Source: Arthrobacter sp. ZGTC131 (lineage in GTDB: Bacteria > Actinomycetota > Actinomycetes > Actinomycetales > Micrococcaceae). Taken from it: DNA of 58,458 bases. Where the stretch lies: NCBI RefSeq assembly GCF_002929275.1, contig NZ_PJIK01000019.1:1-58458 (forward strand). The letters are read 5' to 3'. The position numbers were made by a program, and so were the translations under genes. Every line of letters starts with the position of its first letter. Position 1 is the stretch's first letter. Shown piece after piece: positions 17,229-25,194 of this stretch. The notes under the pieces were generated by a model that was not told the DNA's origin, searched no databases, and saw nothing but the letters and a program-made list of their open reading frames with translations.

Positions 17229-17478
17229 GAAGAAGTCCGTCTCCCCGTACTTCAGGGAAGAGGACACGGATCAGATCCGCGCCGCCGTCAAGGCCGTCGG
17301 GCACCTGGAGGGGTACGCGTCCATCACCGACCTCGTTGAAGGAGCCACGTTGCGAGAGCTGAAGCGCCTGCAGCGCAAATACAACGGCGGCAAGAAATGG
17401 CCGGGCGTTCCGGCCGGCGGAATGCGCCGCGGGCAGCGCACCAGGGAAGAACTCCAGCACCGGAAAGAGGACAGCTAA
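17221..17478 (+). CDS. Small ParB-like plasmid partition protein
   Basis: An 85-residue basic protein starting at GTG 17221. It shows the layout of small centromere-binding proteins of actinobacterial plasmids: SVSPYFREEDTDQIRAAVKA, a predicted ribbon-helix-helix core (YASITDLVEGATLRELKRLQ), then the tail YNGGKKWPGVPAGGMRRGQR. Such proteins normally pair with a ParA ATPase encoded just upstream, which is missing here. It is followed two bases later by an HTH gene in the same direction. Confidence 0.65.
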   Translation: MPKKKSVSPYFREEDTDQIRAAVKAVGHLEGYASITDLVEGATLRELKRLQRKYNGGKKWPGVPAGGMRRGQRTREELQHRKEDS

Positions 17479-17480
17479 CC

Positions 17481-17771
17481 ATGGCCAAACGTACAGAAGA
17501 AGGCGATCAGTTGCATTCGCCGGCGGCGGTGACCAGGTTCCCGAAGATGCTCACCCTCTCCGAGGTGAGGGAGATTCTGAACGTCGGGATGCCGACCCTG
17601 TACGCGCTGCTCTCGTCCGGGGAACTGCGCGGTGTGCAGCTGGGAGGCAGGCGTATGTGGCGGGTCAGCGAAGAGGACCTCGCGGCCTACCTGGAGCGCG
17701 CCTACAAGGAGACGCAGGAGCGCATCGCCGCGGGGAACATCGAGGTCGAGCCGGCCCAGGCCGACGACTAG
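17481..17771 (+). CDS. Excisionase/MerR-type helix-turn-helix protein
   Basis: A 96-residue DNA-binding protein with one winged HTH of the excisionase family: MLTLSEVREILNVGMPTLY, then the wing GELRGVQLGGRRMWRVSEEDLAAYLE. Proteins of this type act as recombination directionality factors or plasmid regulators. The start at 17481 lies two bases after the preceding stop, so it belongs to the same transcript as the small ParB-like gene. Confidence 0.8.
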   Translation: MAKRTEEGDQLHSPAAVTRFPKMLTLSEVREILNVGMPTLYALLSSGELRGVQLGGRRMWRVSEEDLAAYLERAYKETQERIAAGNIEVEPAQADD

Positions 17772-17874
17772 AAGTCGGGCGGCCAATCTCTTACGTGCTC
17801 TCCGCAGCGTCCGTCTGAGGACAGACACTCGGCCCATCATGTGCCAACAGCGACGCCCCGGGGAGCTCCCCACC

Positions 17875-18153
17875 ATGAGTATCAACGAGGACGCGATCAC
17901 GGCGCTGGAAGCGGCCATCCGACTCGACCTTACCGAGCTGACTGGCGTGTGGTCTGTTGGCCTGAGGACTGGGGGCGGGGACGTGATTGCCAGCGTTGCT
18001 TCGAGCATTGCGAGAACCCGAGACGCACCCCGACGCGGTCCGGGACTGACCCATCGGGAAATGAACAACGGGAATGGCCGTCACCCAAACGATGACGGCC
18101 ATTCCTGTGACCGGGCGTGCTTATCTGGCGTTGTTCTTGTGGTCCGGAGCTGA
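17875..18153 (+). CDS. Possible small hypothetical protein
   Basis: The first 50 residues (MSINEDAITALEAAIRLDLT, then ELTGVWSVGLRTGGGDVIAS) look like coding sequence and follow a GGGGAG ribosome site. Further on the frame runs into a terminator-like hairpin at 18071-18105, so the true gene may be shortened by a frameshift. No family recognised. The remaining 18154-18399 interval shows nothing. Confidence 0.3.
   Translation: MSINEDAITALEAAIRLDLTELTGVWSVGLRTGGGDVIASVASSIARTRDAPRRGPGLTHREMNNGNGRHPNDDGHSCDRACLSGVVLVVRS
18071..18105. terminator. Hairpin terminator
   Basis: Perfect 13-bp stem (18071-18083 and 18093-18105) with a nine-base loop. It probably closes the partition/HTH transcript. Confidence 0.7.
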
Positions 18154-18399
18154 AAAAAGCCGACCCCGTCCGGTGGTGAGGCGGCAGCGTTGTTGTGGAC
18201 CATGGGAAAGGCCGCCGGCTTTACAGAACCACCGCCTTGGAGACTGTGCACGATCGCCGGCCTCCGGCGGTGAGCTGCGCGCCCTGGGTGACCTGGCGAT
18301 GGTGTGCAGCCGGCCGGTTGGGTCCCGTCGTCCACGTGGGTGCGGGAAAAGCCCGGAGGAGTTAGCTTTTGCCGTGCCCAGGTGGGCGTGGGGCAACGT

Positions 18400-18693
18400 C
18401 TACCCGCCGCCGTTGCCCTCGCCCGGGGAGTCGCTGGCGGCGCGGTTCGCCGGCTTGCGCCGGCGCGCTGCAGCGCCGGATTCGAGGCCGAGCTTCTTCA
18501 GCTCATCGGCGCTCCAGCCGTCCTTGGTGGCGCGCACGTAGGCGCGCTTGTCCTCGCGTTCGGCCTCGGCGAGCTGCTCCCTCAGATCGGTGATCCGCTG
18601 GCGGGTCTTGACCAGGGTGGTCACCGACTCAATGCGGGAATCGAGGAGCGCGCGGGCCTGGTTACGTGTCTGTTCAATATCGATCGTTGCCAT
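18400..18693 (-). CDS. Hypothetical coiled-coil protein
   Basis: A 97-residue protein, helical throughout its first 75 residues with heptad-like spacing (MATIDIEQTRNQARALLDSR, RITDLREQLAEAEREDKRAY), then GWSADELKKLGLE and a basic Ala/Arg tail ending in glycines. No family recognised. It is transcribed away from the mobilization genes, across the candidate transfer origin. Confidence 0.6.
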   Translation of the reverse strand: MATIDIEQTRNQARALLDSRIESVTTLVKTRQRITDLREQLAEAEREDKRAYVRATKDGWSADELKKLGLESGAAARRRKPANRAASDSPGEGNGGG

Positions 18694-18719
18694 GCACCCA
18701 CCCTAAGCAGGACCACCGA

Positions 18720-18955
18720 CGATTTGCCGGCAACGACGCGCAGCGGAGGAGCCGGCCTGCCGGAACCACCGAGCAACCGAGCAACCGAGCAACCGGAGGA
18801 AGGGAGAGGAATCCGACTGCCCGGAGCAAGCTGGGAACTTAGCCGGGCTAAGTTCGTGTCGCTGCCCGGATTGTCATTCGGGTCGCGGCAGACTGGTGTC
18901 TGATCCCGGGTTTTCCGGGTCGCTGCGCTGGCAAGGTAGGGGAGGGCGGTACGAG
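18720..18955. other. Candidate origin of transfer
   Basis: Intergenic stretch directly upstream of mobC and the relaxase. It contains three 8-bp tandem copies of GAGCAACC (18771-18794) and a perfect inverted repeat GAACTTAGC/GCTAAGTTC (18835-18843 and 18847-18855, 3-base loop). An inverted repeat next to a mobilization operon is the usual arrangement of an oriT. The nick position cannot be assigned; TAAGTTCGT just after the axis loosely recalls MOB-type nick regions. Confidence 0.45.
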
Positions 18956-19351
18956 GTGAGTGAAGGCAACGGCTTCGCCGGTTGGAAGTCCCGCCGCCGC
19001 CGGGCAAACGTTGACGGCGGCAGGGTGCACCGTCACGAGGTCAAGGTCAGCCCCGAAGAGGAGGCCCAGCTTCTCGCCCTGGCGGAGAAGCACCGCGTGA
19101 CGATCCCGCGCCTTCTGATCGAAGCGGCACTCAACGAGGACAGCGAAAGCCCCTCGGAACGGCGGGACCAGTTCATGCAGCTTTCCAACCTGCAGCGCCT
19201 CATCGGCAGTGTCGCGAACAACATCAACCAGATCGCACGGCACGCCAACTCAACCGGCGAAGTGCCACCCGAAACTGCGGCAACGATCGCCCATGCCAAG
19301 AGCGTAATCATCCGCATCGACCGGCAGCTCGCCGACATGGCCGGCCGGTGA
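18956..19351 (+). CDS. MobC-like mobilization accessory protein
   Basis: 131 residues from the GTG at 18956 (GGGGAGGG upstream; the frame is open to 18896). A basic N-terminus with ribbon-helix-helix features (HRHEVKVSPEEEAQLLALAE, IPRLLIEAAL) is followed by the MobC signature NLQRLIGSVANNINQIARHA. MobC proteins bind oriT and help the relaxase to open the strand. The relaxase gene starts eight bases after the stop, forming the usual mobC-relaxase pair. Confidence 0.85.
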   Translation: MSEGNGFAGWKSRRRRANVDGGRVHRHEVKVSPEEEAQLLALAEKHRVTIPRLLIEAALNEDSESPSERRDQFMQLSNLQRLIGSVANNINQIARHANSTGEVPPETAATIAHAKSVIIRIDRQLADMAGR

Positions 19352-19358
19352 TCCTGAC

Positions 19359-20963
19359 GTGATTCCCAACATCACCCAGGGCGACCGCATGGCGGGCCTG
19401 ATGATCTACCTCGCCGGCCCGGGACGCGCCAACGAACACGAGGAACCTCACCTCGTTGCCGGCGACTCCGCGCTCATGGCATGGCACGACGACAACGAAC
19501 TAAACCGCGACGCGGCCCTGGACATGGCCAACGCCCTGGACCGCGCCCGACAGTTCTACAAAACCGAGGTCGACGGCGGCCACGTCTTCCACTGCTCACT
19601 CAGCCTGGCGGCAGAAGAAGGACAGCTCACCGACGCCCAGTGGAGCGCCATCGCCAACGACTTCATGAAGGACATGGACTTCACCGAGGACGGCGGAAAA
19701 GCCCCGGCCCGATGGGTAGCCGTCCGCCACGGACTGAGCAAGAACGGCAACGACCACATCCACATCGTGGCCAGCATGATCCGCGACGACGGCACCAAAT
19801 GGAACAGCTGGAAGAGCAAGTACAAGTCCCAACAGGTCGCCAGGGCACTGGAGAAAAAATACGGCCTCAACGAACTCGACGTTGTCCGCGCCGAACGCGG
19901 ATACACACCCGCGGAACAGGCCAAAGCAACCCGCCAGGGACTCCCCGAAGTCGAACGCCACAGCCTCGCACGCAAGGTCCGCACCTGCGCAGCAGCCTCA
20001 ACCGATGAGGCAGAATTCGTCCGCCGCGCCCGCCAGGAAGGCCTCTTGGTCCGGCCCCGCTACGCCGCCGGTCGCACCGACGTTGTCACCGGATACTCCG
20101 TGGCCGTGCGCCCAAGGACGGGGGAGCGGGCGGTCTGGTTCGGCGGCAACTCGCTTGGCCGTGATTTGGCCCTGCCCAGGCTCCGCAGCGAATGGGACAG
20201 CACCCCCGAAACCGCCACGGCCGCCGTCGCGGAATGGAACGCCGCAGCACGCAACCGCAGGCCGGTACGCCCCGGCCGGGAGACCCTGCAGCCCTCGGCC
20301 GAACTGTGGAACAAGTACGCCAACGACATCAGTACTCTCCGCGAAAAACTGGCCACCACCCCACACAATGACCACGCCGCCTGGGCGTACGCCGCACGCC
20401 AGACCGCAGCCGCTTTCGGTGCATGGTCCAAGCGCATCGAACCCACCCCCGGACCACTGGCCGACGCCGCACGCGAGCTGGCCAAATCAGCCCAGCTCCG
20501 CTGCTACCCGAAGCGGCCGGCGGTCGCTCTGCCGTCGGCTCGTGGCGCGACAATGATCCTGTTGGCTGCGACCTCCAAGAGCGAACGGGCAGCCTACGCC
20601 CTGATGTTCCGGCAGCTTGCCCAGACCGCCCGGGCCATCCACGACATGCACAAAGCCACCGACGACCTGCGACGCGTCAGCGGCCTCGCCGCAGCCGTGA
20701 CCGCCGCCGGCAAAGCCGTTGAAGCCAGCGCCACAACACAGACCATCACGGCACAGCCCATCACCATGGAAGCACTGCGGGAACAGCACCCGGGAGCCAG
20801 CGAAGAAGCCCTCTGGGCACGGCTCATCGCCGAACGGTCACGCGGCGGCTCACCCATCCCGACGACACTCACCAGAGCAGAAAGAACACTGCAGCAGGCC
20901 GGGCCCAAACGGCCCGGTGAGCCGAACAGAGACCACCATCCGAAACCAGGCATCGAGCGATAG
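19359..20963 (+). CDS. Relaxase / mobilization nuclease
   Basis: A 534-residue protein starting at GTG. Motif I IYLAGPGR carries the likely catalytic tyrosine (about 17); PHLVAG follows. The metal-binding histidines are in GHVFHCSLSL (75, 78), VAVRHGLSKNGNDHIHIVAS (124, 133, 135). Relaxases of this type nick oriT and lead the strand to the recipient. The remaining 380 residues are helical. No type IV secretion genes are in the window, so the plasmid is either mobilizable or its transfer genes lie outside. Confidence 0.9.
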   Translation: MIPNITQGDRMAGLMIYLAGPGRANEHEEPHLVAGDSALMAWHDDNELNRDAALDMANALDRARQFYKTEVDGGHVFHCSLSLAAEEGQLTDAQWSAIANDFMKDMDFTEDGGKAPARWVAVRHGLSKNGNDHIHIVASMIRDDGTKWNSWKSKYKSQQVARALEKKYGLNELDVVRAERGYTPAEQAKATRQGLPEVERHSLARKVRTCAAASTDEAEFVRRARQEGLLVRPRYAAGRTDVVTGYSVAVRPRTGERAVWFGGNSLGRDLALPRLRSEWDSTPETATAAVAEWNAAARNRRPVRPGRETLQPSAELWNKYANDISTLREKLATTPHNDHAAWAYAARQTAAAFGAWSKRIEPTPGPLADAARELAKSAQLRCYPKRPAVALPSARGATMILLAATSKSERAAYALMFRQLAQTARAIHDMHKATDDLRRVSGLAAAVTAAGKAVEASATTQTITAQPITMEALREQHPGASEEALWARLIAERSRGGSPIPTTLTRAERTLQQAGPKRPGEPNRDHHPKPGIER

Positions 20964-20971
20964 GGAAGAGC

Positions 20972-21733
20972 ATGAGCGAAGCAGACGGAATGGACGAAGC
21001 AGTAGACGGTGCAATGCGTACAGGGCTGATGGTCGCCGCACGAATAGGCGAACAACTGGCACGAATTAGAGAAGAAGAGCAACGCAACATCGCCGCCGCA
21101 GAAGAGCAACGCGCACGCCAGCTCCAGGAGCGCTTCGACGCCCAACGCGCAGCAGCGCGCGCACAGCTCTCACCTACGGCACGTGATGACTGGTGGGACA
21201 AAGCCACACCCAGCATGATCGAACAAGCCCATCAAACAGCTACGGCGTGGAAGGCATACGACCCCGAAGCGGCCAAAGCATCAGAACACATCCGCGACCA
21301 GGTACAGGCACGGTACGGCATCGACGTCAACAACACAGGAGCGGACGAAGCGTCCGTTTCCGCGGCCGCCCTCAATCGGGCACAGCAAGCACGAACCGAA
21401 GCCGAAAAAGAAGAGACCAAAGCCTCTGCTGCACGCACTGATGAAGTGGTGGCCGGAGCTGCGGTGGCGGGCGCCAACAAGCAGGACGCCGCCGCGCAAA
21501 AGGCACAGGACGAACCAGGTTACGACTCCGCGGAGCGGCGTCAGCAGCTGGCGGAAAGCCTCGAGGGCAAGGGCGACCGTGAAGCGGTCAGCTCCCGACT
21601 CCTCGCGGACAAACACCAGGGCACGCCGGCGACTGCCGCCGTTGCTCAAAAGCCGTCTCTTGCTAAGACGTCAAAGATGGCGAAGCAAGTGGGCCAGGGG
21701 AGGACCCTGGAACGCGGAGGACTCGAACGTTAG
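20972..21733 (+). CDS. Hypothetical protein linked to the relaxase
   Basis: A 253-residue highly charged, Ala/Glu/Gln-rich protein with long predicted helices (about 15-75 and 120-190) and a basic C-terminus ending in LERGGLER. It starts eight bases after the relaxase stop with an AGGGAAG ribosome site, so it is the third gene of the mobilization unit. No enzyme motif is visible. A structural part in relaxosome assembly is inference from position only. Confidence 0.65.
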   Translation: MSEADGMDEAVDGAMRTGLMVAARIGEQLARIREEEQRNIAAAEEQRARQLQERFDAQRAAARAQLSPTARDDWWDKATPSMIEQAHQTATAWKAYDPEAAKASEHIRDQVQARYGIDVNNTGADEASVSAAALNRAQQARTEAEKEETKASAARTDEVVAGAAVAGANKQDAAAQKAQDEPGYDSAERRQQLAESLEGKGDREAVSSRLLADKHQGTPATAAVAQKPSLAKTSKMAKQVGQGRTLERGGLER

Positions 21734-21818
21734 CTGTCACGCGTGGCGGTTAGGCCGAGAAGCCAAGAGTAGGTAGATGCTATTCAAGGGGGAACCGACG
21801 GTTTACGGAAGAGGCGCT

Positions 21819-22637
21819 GTGACTGTACAACGAACCGGGTTGATGCCCGCGGCCATGAAAGTCGTGGTTTTCTGTTTGGCATTAACTTCATCTCTGACAG
21901 CCTGTACTGCAGGGCCAGCGCCAGAGCCCTCCGAAAGTTCCACGACAAGATCAGCAGAGCCGACCAAAAGAGAGTCGCCGGAGCCCACAAAGAGTGACCC
22001 CGCGCGGACGTCTTCTAACGCGACCTTCAACGGCGTGGGATTTGATGTAGCTTTTTCCTTCGACTACCCCGCAACGTGGACCGTGACAAATACTGGTCCG
22101 CCCAACCAAGAGGGGGGTCCCTTCGTGGTCCTTAATGAAGCGGGCGTCGAAGTCGCCTCCCTAGTGGTTCAGCCATATCTCGAGGTTGAACCTTGCCGGG
22201 GAGTGTGCGGCGACATGGCTGTCAGCTACCTCGGAGAAGTCCCCGGGCAGGGAATGCTGGGCGAGAAATCATACGCAGTCCAAACCAAGTCCATGGACCT
22301 TACTTCAAGGGAGGATCTTCAGAAGGCGAACAGGTGGGAGGGCAACGTTCGGCTGATTGTAGGAGTAGTTGGCAACCCTTCCACAACCCAGGCAGAAGAT
22401 CCTTTCCACTTCACTACTCGTGCGGGCATTGACGTTCCGTCACCCAGCAGCCCTATTCGTCCGATTATTTTCGCTGCCGACCGGTACTTCGAAACGATGA
22501 CCGAAGCGAAGGCCTACACCTCATCGGGTGAGCACACACAGGTTCAGGTGATGATGCAATCGCTCAAGGCAACAGCCGTCACCGGCACCAGTAGAGGCAC
22601 AATCACCCCTACAGCGACGCCCACAGGGCTTCGCTAA
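21819..22637 (+). CDS. Predicted secreted lipoprotein
   Basis: 272 residues from the GTG at 21819, which has GAAGAGG upstream; an ATG at 21777 and others at 21843/21855 remain possible. It has a signal peptide (MKVVVFCLALTSSLTAC) with lipobox LTAC, then a Pro/Ser/Glu/Lys-rich linker, then a beta-rich domain with two Cys (PCRGVCGDM). No family recognised. The GC content is lower than in the mobilization genes. Confidence 0.65.
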   Translation: MTVQRTGLMPAAMKVVVFCLALTSSLTACTAGPAPEPSESSTTRSAEPTKRESPEPTKSDPARTSSNATFNGVGFDVAFSFDYPATWTVTNTGPPNQEGGPFVVLNEAGVEVASLVVQPYLEVEPCRGVCGDMAVSYLGEVPGQGMLGEKSYAVQTKSMDLTSREDLQKANRWEGNVRLIVGVVGNPSTTQAEDPFHFTTRAGIDVPSPSSPIRPIIFAADRYFETMTEAKAYTSSGEHTQVQVMMQSLKATAVTGTSRGTITPTATPTGLR

Positions 22638-22928
22638 CGGTGGCCGTTGTGCTTACCAGAGTTCGCACAGGGGCCCCGACAGGCGTCATGGGAGAGGGCA
22701 TGTCCGGTTGTGCTCGAGCGCTGCGGTGATGGCGGCGGGAGATGGCAGGGTATCGCGGCTCCGGCGTCAGGTGAAAGTAAGCGCAGGATGTTGTTCCAAG
22801 CTCGTTCCAATCCGTGCCCGCCAGAACGGTAAGTGTCTGACTATGCGGTGGCGGCGAAGGCTGGGCGACTGCACGGTACATCAGCTCAGTGTACGAACGC
22901 TGTAGCTACTCTAACGAAAAATAGCGCC

Positions 22929-22949
22929 TTATAACAGCAGTTGTTATAA
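22929..22949. promoter_or_regulatory. Inverted repeat before the ATPase gene
   Basis: Perfect 8-bp arms TTATAACA/TGTTATAA around GCAGT, 29 bases before the ATPase start. The right arm contains a TATAAG element that could serve as a -10 box, so a bound protein would block initiation. The rest of 22638-22977 holds nothing recognisable. Confidence 0.5.
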
Positions 22950-22977
22950 GTTGTTAGAAGTCGCTATCATCGGGTGA

Positions 22978-24156
22978 ATGGACCCTGCACTGAACCCTTT
23001 CAACCCTGGCTCTGGCGTCCGCCCACCTGAGCTTGTAGGCCGTGACGGCGAAATTGACGCCTTCGATTTATTGGTCGCCCGGTCGAAGTCCAACACTGTG
23101 GGGGACCGGGGCATGGTACTTTCCGGGCTTCGCGGGGTCGGCAAGACCGTCCTGCTCAACGTGTTTGCGGAGCACGCCCGCCGCAACGACTGGCTGGTCA
23201 TCCAGCTTGAGGCCCAACCAGGCGAGGCCGGCAAGAAGGCCACCCGGGCAAAGCTCGCGCGTGAACTGGAACTGGGCGCCAGAAGGCTCCGGGGAAAGCC
23301 GGCCTGGAGCTTCCTGCAGAACGCCATGGCCAGCATCGGCAACATCTCAGCCAGTCTGGGAGTGACGGGTGTTTCGGCTTCCGTCACCACCAAACAGCAA
23401 GGGCGGGCCGACTCGGGCAACCTGGACATTGACCTCGAAGAACTGGTCGAGGACGTTTCGCTGGCGATGCGCAAAGCCAGAGCCGGGTTTGGCCTGTTCA
23501 TTGACGAGATGCAGGACTTGGATGAGGAGCTGCTGACCGTGCTGCTGTCCGTCCAGCACCTCGCGGGGCAACGCGGCTGGCCTTTCTACATCATCGGAGC
23601 CGGCCTGCCCAACCTCCCCGGCAAGATTTCTGAAGCCAGAACGTACGGAGAGAGGCTGTTTCTCTACCGATCCATTGGCCAAGTCAACGAAGAGGCCGCT
23701 TCAGAAGCCCTCGCCTTGCCTATCAGCAGGCTCGGCGCCTCACTGGCACCTGACGCGCTGTCACTGCTGCTGTCGGCCGCGAACGGTTACCCCTTCTTCC
23801 TCCAGGTCTATGGGCGGTCAGTGTGGGAAGCGGCGTCGGAAAAGGTCATCAGCGCGGAGGATGCCCAGGTAGCAGTACGCCTAGGCACAAGCGACCTGGA
23901 CCACGGCTTCTTCGAAGCAAGGTGGCAGCGGGCCACAAACGCAGAACGCCTGTACCTCAGAGCCATGGCCCAAGACCGTGACGACCCGTCCTCAACCGGA
24001 GAAATCGCGGAACGGCTTGGAAAATCAACCAGCAAACTGGCGGTTATTCGATCCCGGCTCATCGCCAAAGGTGTCATTTACGCGCCCGAATACGGATCCA
24101 TACAGTTCACTGTTCCGGGGATGGCGGCCTTCATCGCCCGCCAAGGAGAGGGCTAA
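22978..24156 (+). CDS. AAA ATPase with C-terminal winged helix
   Basis: A 392-residue protein with the Orc1/Cdc6-like arrangement. Its opening NPFNPGSGVRPPELVGRDGE is typical of the family; Walker A GLRGVGKT (50-57), Walker B LFIDEMQDL (173-181) and a sensor region (FYIIGAGLPNLPGK) follow. The C-terminal winged helix contains STGEIAERLGKSTSKLAVIR. Such ATPases occur singly on mobile elements and may act in DNA handling or as STAND-like switches. It is a monocistronic unit with an inverted repeat in its promoter. Confidence 0.8.
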   Translation: MDPALNPFNPGSGVRPPELVGRDGEIDAFDLLVARSKSNTVGDRGMVLSGLRGVGKTVLLNVFAEHARRNDWLVIQLEAQPGEAGKKATRAKLARELELGARRLRGKPAWSFLQNAMASIGNISASLGVTGVSASVTTKQQGRADSGNLDIDLEELVEDVSLAMRKARAGFGLFIDEMQDLDEELLTVLLSVQHLAGQRGWPFYIIGAGLPNLPGKISEARTYGERLFLYRSIGQVNEEAASEALALPISRLGASLAPDALSLLLSAANGYPFFLQVYGRSVWEAASEKVISAEDAQVAVRLGTSDLDHGFFEARWQRATNAERLYLRAMAQDRDDPSSTGEIAERLGKSTSKLAVIRSRLIAKGVIYAPEYGSIQFTVPGMAAFIARQGEG

Positions 24157-24329
24157 CGATTACCTCATGGGGCAATGGCGGGCACGGGCGAACACATAAC
24201 GTCGGCTCTCAGCTTTTAGCATTTAGGCGAAGTCCGATGGGGCAACCACGTTTCAAGGGTCCCGGGCTTACCGGACCAAAGAGAGCGCGATTTGAACGAC
24301 GAGGCAGACCTGGCGTTGAGGGAACAAAA

Positions 24330-24361
24330 AGAAGCTGGCCGGCATGTGCCGGCCAGCTTCT
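24330..24361 (-). terminator. Terminator of the cold-shock gene
   Basis: Perfect 15-bp stem (24330-24344 and 24347-24361) followed by a T run when read on the minus strand, ten bases after the cold-shock stop codon. Confidence 0.85.
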
Positions 24362-24371
24362 TAGCAACCGC

Positions 24372-24575
24372 TTAGAGCGGCTGGATGTTCTCCGCCTGCG
24401 GACCCTTAGGGCCCTGGGTCACGTCGAACTGAACCTTCTGGTTCTCGTCGAGGGAGCGGTAACCGCTGGATGCGATTGCCGAAAAGTGTGCGAACACGTC
24501 AGCGCTTCCGTCGTCGGGGGCGATGAAACCGAAGCCCTTTTCGGCGTTGAACCACTTGACTGTACCTGTTGCCAT
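24372..24575 (-). CDS. cspA: Cold-shock protein (CspA family)
   Basis: A 67-residue single cold-shock domain: [20 protein letters not shown] with RNP1 (KGFGFI) and RNP2-like VFAHFSAI, ending [10 protein letters not shown]. These proteins bind single-stranded RNA and DNA and act as RNA chaperones. The frame is open 21 codons upstream, but the ATG at 24575 with GAAGGAAA before it gives the family start. The long untranslated leader expected of such genes would lie in 24576-24700. Confidence 0.95.
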   Translation of the reverse strand: MATGTVKWFNAEKGFGFIAPDDGSADVFAHFSAIASSGYRSLDENQKVQFDVTQGPKGPQAENIQPL

Positions 24576-25194
24576 GCTTGTTTCCTTCACGGGTCGCGGG
24601 CCGGATCCGCTTTTCGGATTGCCGTCCCCGCCACTCACACCATGAGCCTACGTGCGAGCAGTGGGGCGGGCAAGAGATTGGCCAAAGAATGGACTCCCGG
24701 AGGACGGCCACACGAGATTTCGGCAACCTGACCTCGAGCAACCAGCCCGCGGCGAGTGCGCCATCCGGGAGACGACACGACTGACGACCTGTTGCCCCAT
24801 TGCAGTACCACGGGGAAGGGTGCGTCGTTGCCTCATGGATTGTCCCCGGCTGTGGGCAGCGGAACTGATTGTCCAGACAGTCTCTGGACAATTGTGCAAC
24901 AGGATGTTGCACAGTTGCCGAGCGCCCACCCGCGCAAGCTCATCAGCGGGGTCGGCTGTCAGGTTTGGATCTGAGACTGTTCGCCGGGCATGTGCAGGAA
25001 CTGCCTTCCGGACCCTATTCTGACGCTCTTTTCCTTGCTGCCTGACGACAGGTTGGGGTGTACATCTGCGCGGCAGGAGCTAGATTTTCGTTCCCGCTGC
25101 GCTGCTGCAGTTGGCGCAGATCCTCATGGCGTCCCTCCGCGATCTCAGGATGGACGGGGGCCTTGCGGTTACACCGCAGGTTCCGCGGCTGTCG
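24576..25194. other. Gene-free stretch between cspA and the ubiquitin-like island
   Basis: No convincing gene. It contains the probable cspA leader and promoter and, at 24868-24912, two adjacent perfect palindromes listed separately. Confidence 0.4.
24868..24912. repeat. Two adjacent perfect palindromes
   Basis: ATTGTCCAGA/TCTGGACAAT (24868-24877 and 24883-24892, 5-base loop) is followed after one base by GTGCAACA/TGTTGCAC (24894-24901 and 24905-24912, 3-base loop). The second contains TTGTGCA, the heptamer also clustered at 14161-14268. It marks the boundary between the backbone and the ubiquitin-like island. Confidence 0.6.
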
